DNA from: an uncultured Eubacteriales bacterium
GTDB lineage: Bacteria > Bacillota > Clostridia > Lachnospirales > CAG-274
Assembly (NCBI GenBank): GCA_905201505.1
Contig: CAJKOJ010000068.1
Location: forward strand, 1 to 10,413
Direction: 5' to 3'
Length of the DNA stretch: 10,413 nucleotides
Positions 7,039 to 10,413 of this stretch are shown piece by piece. Under the pieces are notes generated by a model. That model made no database searches, was not told the origin of the DNA, and saw only the letters and a program-made list of their open reading frames with translations. Each line of letters begins with the position of its first letter. Position 1 is the first letter of the stretch. Made by a program: the position numbers and the translations under genes.

Positions 7039-7067
7039 CGGCTTGATTAACTATTTTAATCAGCCCG
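7039..7067 (+). other. Stem-loop in the Nudix 5' leader
   Basis: An 11-bp imperfect stem (7039-7049 with 7057-7067, one C-C mismatch and one wobble) has a 7-nt loop and ends 8 nt before the GGAGG ribosome binding site at 7076-7080. It has no T-run, so it is not a terminator; it may affect mRNA stability or translation. Confidence 0.4.
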
Positions 7068-7087
7068 ACAGAATCGGAGGTATAACT

Positions 7088-7540
7088 ATGATAGAAGCAG
7101 TCAGCTGCGGAGGCGTAGTAATCCATAATGGCAAGGTTCTGTTGCTTTATAAAAACCAAAATGGAAGATATATGGGTTGGGTTTTGCCAAAAGGTACTGT
7201 TGAAAGCGGCGAAACTTATAAACAAACAGCCCTAAGGGAGGTAAAAGAGGAAACTGATTCTGATGCTGAAATTGTAAAATATATCGGTAAGACTCAGTAT
7301 ACTTTTAGAGGAACTAATGATATTGTAAGTAAAACAGTACATTGGTATCTTATGATTACTGATTCATTTTATTGTAAGCCACAAGCAGAAGAATTTTTTG
7401 CTGATGCAGGCTTTTATAAGCAACATGAGGCTTATTATTTGCTGAAATTTCACGATGAAAAGCAAATAATGAGAAGAGCCTTTATGGAGTATAATGATTA
7501 CAGAAGCAGAGAACAAAAAGTGAAAAAATATGATTTTTAA
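7088..7540 (+). CDS. Nudix hydrolase family protein
   Basis: This 150-residue cytoplasmic protein should hydrolyse a nucleoside diphosphate linked to another moiety, with Mg2+. The Nudix box runs from G36 to about S58: G36, E42, R50, E51, E54 and E55 are all present, so the metal-binding REVKEE core is intact. The last two consensus positions, normally glycine and a hydrophobic residue, are D57 and S58. The lead-in VSCGGVVIHNGKVLLL and WVLPKGTVESGE is typical of the Ap4A-hydrolase/MutT-like branch, though the substrate cannot be assigned. ATG 7088 is chosen because GGAGG (7076-7080) lies 7 nt upstream; a longer reading frame from 7043 would begin inside the leader hairpin without a binding site. 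It is the first gene of a two-gene unit with the acidic membrane protein 12 bp downstream, under the promoter at 6985-7013. Confidence 0.9.
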   Translation: MIEAVSCGGVVIHNGKVLLLYKNQNGRYMGWVLPKGTVESGETYKQTALREVKEETDSDAEIVKYIGKTQYTFRGTNDIVSKTVHWYLMITDSFYCKPQAEEFFADAGFYKQHEAYYLLKFHDEKQIMRRAFMEYNDYRSREQKVKKYDF

Positions 7541-7552
7541 GGAGGTAAGAAA

Positions 7553-7849
7553 ATGAAAGCTGAATATGCAATTGAAGAAATAAGAAATTTAATCAGAAGA
7601 AATGAGAAAAACAACAGACTCAGAACTTTTGTATTTATTGTAGCCGGTATGGCTGTAATTGTAGGTGCAATTGTTGTTATATTATCTAAGTTAAAAAACA
7701 ATTCAGACTATGAATATGATGATTGGTCTGAACTTGATGATATGGATTATGATGACTATGATGATTATGACGACTTTGATGAATATGACTATGAAGATGA
7801 GGACTTTGACTTTGACGACGCTGATTTGGAAGATGAGGCTGAAAAATAA
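7553..7849 (+). CDS. Small single-pass membrane protein with Asp/Glu/Tyr-rich tail, unrecognised
   Basis: I do not recognise a named family. The 98-residue protein starts with a basic amphipathic segment (1-24; R11, R15, R16, K19, R22, R24), followed by one transmembrane helix at about 25-45 (FVFIVAGMAVIVGAIVVIL). Residues 51-98 form an extremely acidic tail, with about 29 of 48 residues Asp or Glu, interleaved with Tyr and Phe in DYDD-like repeats. By the positive-inside rule the N-terminus would be cytoplasmic and the acidic tail outside, where it might bind cations or cell-wall polymers; this is inference. GGAGG at 7541-7545 abuts the Nudix stop codon, and the genes are 12 bp apart, so they are cotranscribed. 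A strong terminator follows. The tail is repetitive at DNA level (GAYGAYTAY units) and may vary in length between strains. Confidence 0.85.
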   Translation: MKAEYAIEEIRNLIRRNEKNNRLRTFVFIVAGMAVIVGAIVVILSKLKNNSDYEYDDWSELDDMDYDDYDDYDDFDEYDYEDEDFDFDDADLEDEAEK

Positions 7850-7878
7850 TAGTCATAAAATTTATAAAGTAATCTGAT

Positions 7879-7908
7879 AAGGCTGTCAATGGACAGCCTT
7901 GTTTTTTT
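7879..7908 (+). terminator. Strong intrinsic terminator abutting the next ribosome binding site
   Basis: A perfect 9-bp stem AAGGCTGTC/GACAGCCTT (7879-7887 with 7892-7900) with an AATG loop is followed by G and seven T residues (7902-7908). The AGGAGG of the esterase gene starts at the very next base (7909). It can end the Nudix operon or act as an attenuator for the esterase gene. Confidence 0.9.
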
Positions 7909-7921
7909 AGGAGGAATATTA

Positions 7922-9217
7922 ATGTTATTAAAGAGAGTATTGACAGGTGTAATATCATCTGTAATGATTTTAAGCAGTTTGGGAGCAGTGAATGTTATGG
8001 CAGAAGAAAATAAAAAAATATTTATTGTAGGAGATTCTACAGCTTGTGTATATGGAAGTGATGACAACTATGCAGTACCAAGAGCAGGCTGGGGTATGTA
8101 TTTAGGAGATTATATAAAGGGTGCTGAGGTTGTTGACCTGGCAAAGTCAGGAAGAAGTTCTAAAAGCCTTACTGTGGAAGAGGAATATAGTACTCTTTTA
8201 AAAGAAATGAAGGAGGGCGATTTTCTTCTTATCCAGTTTGGACATAATGACGCTAAGAAATCAAGTGAAGAGGACTTGAAAAACAGATATACCGACCCTG
8301 AAGGGGATAAAGATACAGAAGGCTCATTTAAATATTCCCTTTACAATAATTACATAAAAGCTGCAAAAGATAAAGGTGCAGAACCAATTCTTATTACACC
8401 TATTGCAAGGCGTTCTTTTGATGAAAATGGAAATGTAAAGGATACACACGGACTTTACGATGACGCTGTAAGGGAACTTGCAGAGGAGGTAAATGTACCT
8501 TGTGTTGACGCTACCAGGATAACTACTGAGCTTTATCAGGCTATAGGTCCTGATGATACAGCTGCTTTTCACGCCATTTATAAAGATGTGTCAAAGGGTG
8601 ATAAGGGTCACGATAACACACATTTAAATCATTATGGTGCAAAATTGGTTGCAGGAGGTATTGCTAAAGGACTTTATAATATTGATGGTATTAAAAGTTA
8701 TATAGATTTATCAAGCAGTGATAACTATGTTACAAGGGCTGAATTTACATATCAGATTGTAAGAATCATAGGCGGCGAATATGCTGATAAAGTTGAAAAC
8801 TGTTTTCCTGATGTGGACTTATTAAGCAGTGATACCACTGCAATTTCTACAGCTAAAAAGCTGGGAATAGTTACAGGTGATGATAAAGGTAATTTTAATC
8901 CGAATTCAGCAATTAATTTACAGGAAATGTGTACAATTGCCGCAAGAGCTTTAAAGTACTCCGGAGTAGAACTAAATACTGATACTGCTGTTTTGGATAA
9001 TTTTGTTAAATCAGATGAATTAAAGCCTTATGCAAAAGAAAGTATGGCAGCAATCATTAACCTTTGGGGAAGTGTGGTGCCTGATTATGCTAATCCAAGA
9101 CAAATAATGAGTAAGGGAGATGCTTATATATTATACAGCCTTATTTATGATGAAATAAATGAAGCTGATGAAGATACAGCTCCTCAGTCAATTGATGAAA
9201 TTGAAAAGGTTGAATAA
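7922..9217 (+). CDS. Secreted SGNH/GDSL esterase (rhamnogalacturonan acetylesterase-like) with C-terminal SLH repeats
   Basis: This 431-residue exported enzyme probably removes acetyl groups from pectic rhamnogalacturonan or another acetylated glycan. Residues 1-27 are a signal peptide cleaved after VMA. The SGNH domain (about 31-255) has GDST with the nucleophile S39, GRSS with G77, GHND with N109, and DNTH with D231/H234, so all catalytic blocks are present. Spacing and the THLNHYGA ending resemble the RGAE (CE12) type. From about 264 on, three degenerate SLH repeats follow (VTRAEFTYQIVRI; KKLGIVTGDDKGNFNP; SKGDAYILYSLI), which would tether the enzyme to the secondary cell-wall polymer. A short acidic tail ends the protein. 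ATG 7922 is chosen for the AGGAGG at 7909-7914; a longer frame from 7889 would start inside the terminator loop. Two small membrane-protein genes follow without a visible terminator. The substrate assignment is inference; the fold and anchor are clear. Confidence 0.88.
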   Translation: MLLKRVLTGVISSVMILSSLGAVNVMAEENKKIFIVGDSTACVYGSDDNYAVPRAGWGMYLGDYIKGAEVVDLAKSGRSSKSLTVEEEYSTLLKEMKEGDFLLIQFGHNDAKKSSEEDLKNRYTDPEGDKDTEGSFKYSLYNNYIKAAKDKGAEPILITPIARRSFDENGNVKDTHGLYDDAVRELAEEVNVPCVDATRITTELYQAIGPDDTAAFHAIYKDVSKGDKGHDNTHLNHYGAKLVAGGIAKGLYNIDGIKSYIDLSSSDNYVTRAEFTYQIVRIIGGEYADKVENCFPDVDLLSSDTTAISTAKKLGIVTGDDKGNFNPNSAINLQEMCTIAARALKYSGVELNTDTAVLDNFVKSDELKPYAKESMAAIINLWGSVVPDYANPRQIMSKGDAYILYSLIYDEINEADEDTAPQSIDEIEKVE

Positions 9218-9259
9218 AATTAATATTTTGTAAATTCGGGTTTTGCGGAGGTATGTATT

Positions 9260-9433
9260 ATGAAAAATGAAATGAAGCGTATTGTTATTACGCTTATATT
9301 GTTTGTAGTTTTATTTTGGGGTTCGCCATATCTTCTTGGTTCTGATGTATATGATATAACTGTTCGTGCAATTGAACTATTAGCTGCGGTAATTGCAGCC
9401 GGCTGTTACTGGATTGGCAGCAACAAGCAATAA
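9260..9433 (+). CDS. Small membrane protein of 57 residues, unrecognised
   Basis: I do not recognise this gene. The frame from ATG 9260 to TAA 9431-9433 encodes 57 residues with two hydrophobic stretches: about 7-26 (IVITLILFVVLFWG) and about 36-52 (AIELLAAVIAAGCYWIG), joined by a short polar turn (GSDVYDIT). A good ribosome binding site, GGAGG at 9247-9251, lies 8 nt upstream, which is the main reason to accept so short a gene. The N-terminus (MKNEMKR) is basic and the C-terminus ends NKQ, so both ends are probably cytoplasmic in a hairpin topology. It lies 42 bp behind the esterase and 71 bp before another membrane protein, with no terminator between, so it may belong to the same transcript. 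Function is unknown. Confidence 0.75.
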   Translation: MKNEMKRIVITLILFVVLFWGSPYLLGSDVYDITVRAIELLAAVIAAGCYWIGSNKQ

Positions 9434-9504
9434 GTTAAAATTCGCAAACAGGAATATATATGGCAGATGTGATTAATAAATGATAAAGACTGGAGGTAAT
9501 ACAA

Positions 9505-9987
9505 ATGAAATCAGAGGGAACTAAGCTTTATAATTTAGGCTTTTCGACTATAATGTTGTATCTTTTTCCTCAGTTATGGTATATATCACTCCCATTTAAT
9601 TTTGTCATTGACAGTATTGTGCTTTTGCTGGGATTAAAAATTTATGGAAAAGAAAATATATTTTATAATTACAGAAAATCTATATTGAAAATATGGTTAT
9701 TTGGATATTTGGCAGATATTATAGGTTCAGTAGTACAGTGCGGCATTGATGTAATTGCCGGTATGGGTTTTTACAGTGGTTCTGTAGTGGTAAATCCGTT
9801 AGGCGGAGTATTTCCACTTTTTGCAACATTATTTTCAGTAGCTGTATCAGGTGTTTTAATTTATGTTTTCAACCTGAAAATATGTCTTAAAACGGCATTG
9901 TTGGAAGAAAAGGATAAAAAGAAAATTTCCTTGCTTATTGCAATTTGTACTGCTCCGTATATGTTCTTTATACCTGCTATTTTCTAA
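9505..9987 (+). CDS. Multi-pass membrane protein of 160 residues, unrecognised
   Basis: I do not recognise a family. About five hydrophobic segments are visible, near residues 10-29, 31-46, 61-87, 100-125 and 140-160, so it is an integral membrane protein with very short loops. A basic-acidic stretch (LLEEKDKKK, 132-140) separates the last two helices. No catalytic motif, cysteine pair or nucleotide-binding site stands out. GGAGG at 9492-9496 lies 8 nt before the ATG. The gene follows the 57-residue protein by 71 bp and no terminator or clear promoter separates them. The stop codon lies within a weak AT-rich dyad (TTCTAA/TTAGAA, 9982-10000) lacking a T-run, so the transcript end is uncertain. 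Confidence 0.8.
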   Translation: MKSEGTKLYNLGFSTIMLYLFPQLWYISLPFNFVIDSIVLLLGLKIYGKENIFYNYRKSILKIWLFGYLADIIGSVVQCGIDVIAGMGFYSGSVVVNPLGGVFPLFATLFSVAVSGVLIYVFNLKICLKTALLEEKDKKKISLLIAICTAPYMFFIPAIF

Positions 9988-10150
9988 TTTTAAGTTAGAA
10001 GTTAATGAACTGTATTACATTACATATACTGTTTATTTTTTATAAAACAACTATCAGTTCGAGTATACCATTATTTTTTAAAATATATTATTTTGCAGAG
10101 ATAATAAAAAATAATTACTTTTTTGTCAAAATAAAATGTAGAATAAGTGT
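9988..10150. other. AT-rich intergenic stretch upstream of pgi
   Basis: No gene is supported here. A 66-codon reading frame starting at 10005 has no ribosome binding site, reads as low-complexity AT-rich sequence, and overlaps the curved DNA and promoter of the next gene. Confidence 0.5.
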
Positions 10151-10198
10151 AAAAAATAACCAAAAAAGTCATAAAAATATTAAAAAATATATGGAAAA
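10151..10198. promoter_or_regulatory. Phased A-tracts (possible curved DNA/UP-like element) upstream of pgi
   Basis: A-runs at 10151-10156, 10162-10167, 10173-10177, 10182-10187 and 10195-10198 have centres spaced about 11, 10.5, 9.5 and 12 bp. This near-helical phasing predicts intrinsic bending just upstream of and into the -35 box, a known way to strengthen promoters. Confidence 0.5.
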
Positions 10199-10220
10199 TA
10201 TATGAAAATTATGATATACT
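10192..10220 (+). promoter_or_regulatory. Predicted promoter of pgi
   Basis: The -35 box TGGAAA (10192-10197), the same hexamer as for the antiporter, is 17 bp from -10 TATACT (10215-10220), with an extended TG at 10212-10213. The start near 10227 gives a leader of about 47 nt. Confidence 0.65.
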
Positions 10221-10273
10221 TATATTAAATATTACAGTTGCTTGTTGTAAGCGTAAGTTGGGAGGTACATATT

Positions 10274-10413
10274 ATGGGAATTGAATTAAAATTAAACGGT
10301 GTAAAAAATTTTGTAAGAGATGATGAGCTTGCTAAAATTGAATCTGCTGTAAAGACAGCAAGTGAACTTTTGTATTCAGGCAAGGGAGCAGGCAATGATT
10401 TTATTGGCTGGGG
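10274..10413 (+). CDS. pgi: Glucose-6-phosphate isomerase, N-terminal part (3' end outside window)
   Basis: The first 46 codons are visible. The enzyme interconverts glucose 6-phosphate and fructose 6-phosphate in glycolysis and gluconeogenesis. The N-terminal pattern matches Firmicute Pgi: an L-K-L-N-G-V strand start, then VRDDELAKIE, a helix (SAVKTASELLY) and the signature GAGNDFIGW, equivalent to the conserved TGAGNDFLGW. GGAGG at 10261-10265 lies 8 nt before the ATG. The active-site residues lie beyond the window. The gene has its own promoter with phased A-tracts upstream, consistent with a well-expressed housekeeping gene. The short length leaves some doubt, but the GAGNDF motif and its position are specific. 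Confidence 0.85.
   Translation, partial: MGIELKLNGVKNFVRDDELAKIESAVKTASELLYSGKGAGNDFIGW

Noticed and set aside
7686..8067. Minus-strand frames opposite the acidic-tail gene
   Set aside because: They are antisense shadows of the GAT/GAC repeats (His/Ser-rich) and of the esterase start, without ribosome binding sites.
10005..10205. 66-codon reading frame upstream of pgi
   Set aside because: It has no ribosome binding site, low-complexity AT-rich composition, and overlaps the phased A-tracts and the pgi -35 box.

Overview
The window reads as a chromosomal stretch from a low-GC, AT-rich Gram-positive bacterium of the Clostridia type. This rests on strong AGGAGG-type ribosome binding sites, ATG/GTG starts, a DnaD/DnaC-type replication loader pair, and secreted proteins carrying copper-amine-oxidase-like and S-layer-homology (SLH) domains. 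A pectin-using gut clostridium such as Monoglobus would fit the SLH-bearing rhamnogalacturonan-acetylesterase-like enzyme, but that is only a guess from the gene content. I see no insertion sequence, prophage, CRISPR array, tRNA or rRNA.

Layout. The 3' end of tuf (EF-Tu) with its terminator (1-370) is followed by an AT-rich gap and a monocistronic CPA1-type K+/H+ or Na+/H+ antiporter with two C-terminal RCK_C domains (724-2316). Next is a secreted polysaccharide deacetylase (2510-3628), convergent with a DUF362 protein (3703-4566, minus strand); the two share one bidirectional terminator. A divergent promoter region of about 330 bp leads to a translationally coupled dnaD-like/dnaC-like pair (4900-6923), probably the helicase-loading module of replication initiation. 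Then comes a Nudix hydrolase with an asp-rich single-pass membrane protein (7088-7849), ended by a strong terminator. The SLH-anchored GDSL/SGNH esterase (7922-9217) starts directly behind that terminator and is followed by two small unrecognised membrane proteins (9260-9433, not obvious in a long-ORF scan, and 9505-9987). The window closes with the first 46 codons of glucose-6-phosphate isomerase (10274 onward).

Regulation. Five forward promoters can be read, all with an extended -10 (TGn) and exactly 17 bp to a recognisable -35 box, upstream of the antiporter, the deacetylase, dnaD, the Nudix gene and pgi. One minus-strand promoter serves the DUF362 gene. Extra structure sits on several: 22-bp-spaced direct repeats at the DUF362 promoter, 100-bp-spaced TGAAATTTTCATTT repeats around the dnaD promoter, overlapping dyads on the Nudix promoter, and phased A-tracts upstream of the pgi promoter.

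Most of the window is ordinary housekeeping and cell-surface content. I do not see a convincing new multi-gene system. The better leads are the terminator abutting the esterase ribosome binding site, the uncharacterised acidic membrane protein paired with the Nudix enzyme, and the promoter-linked repeats.
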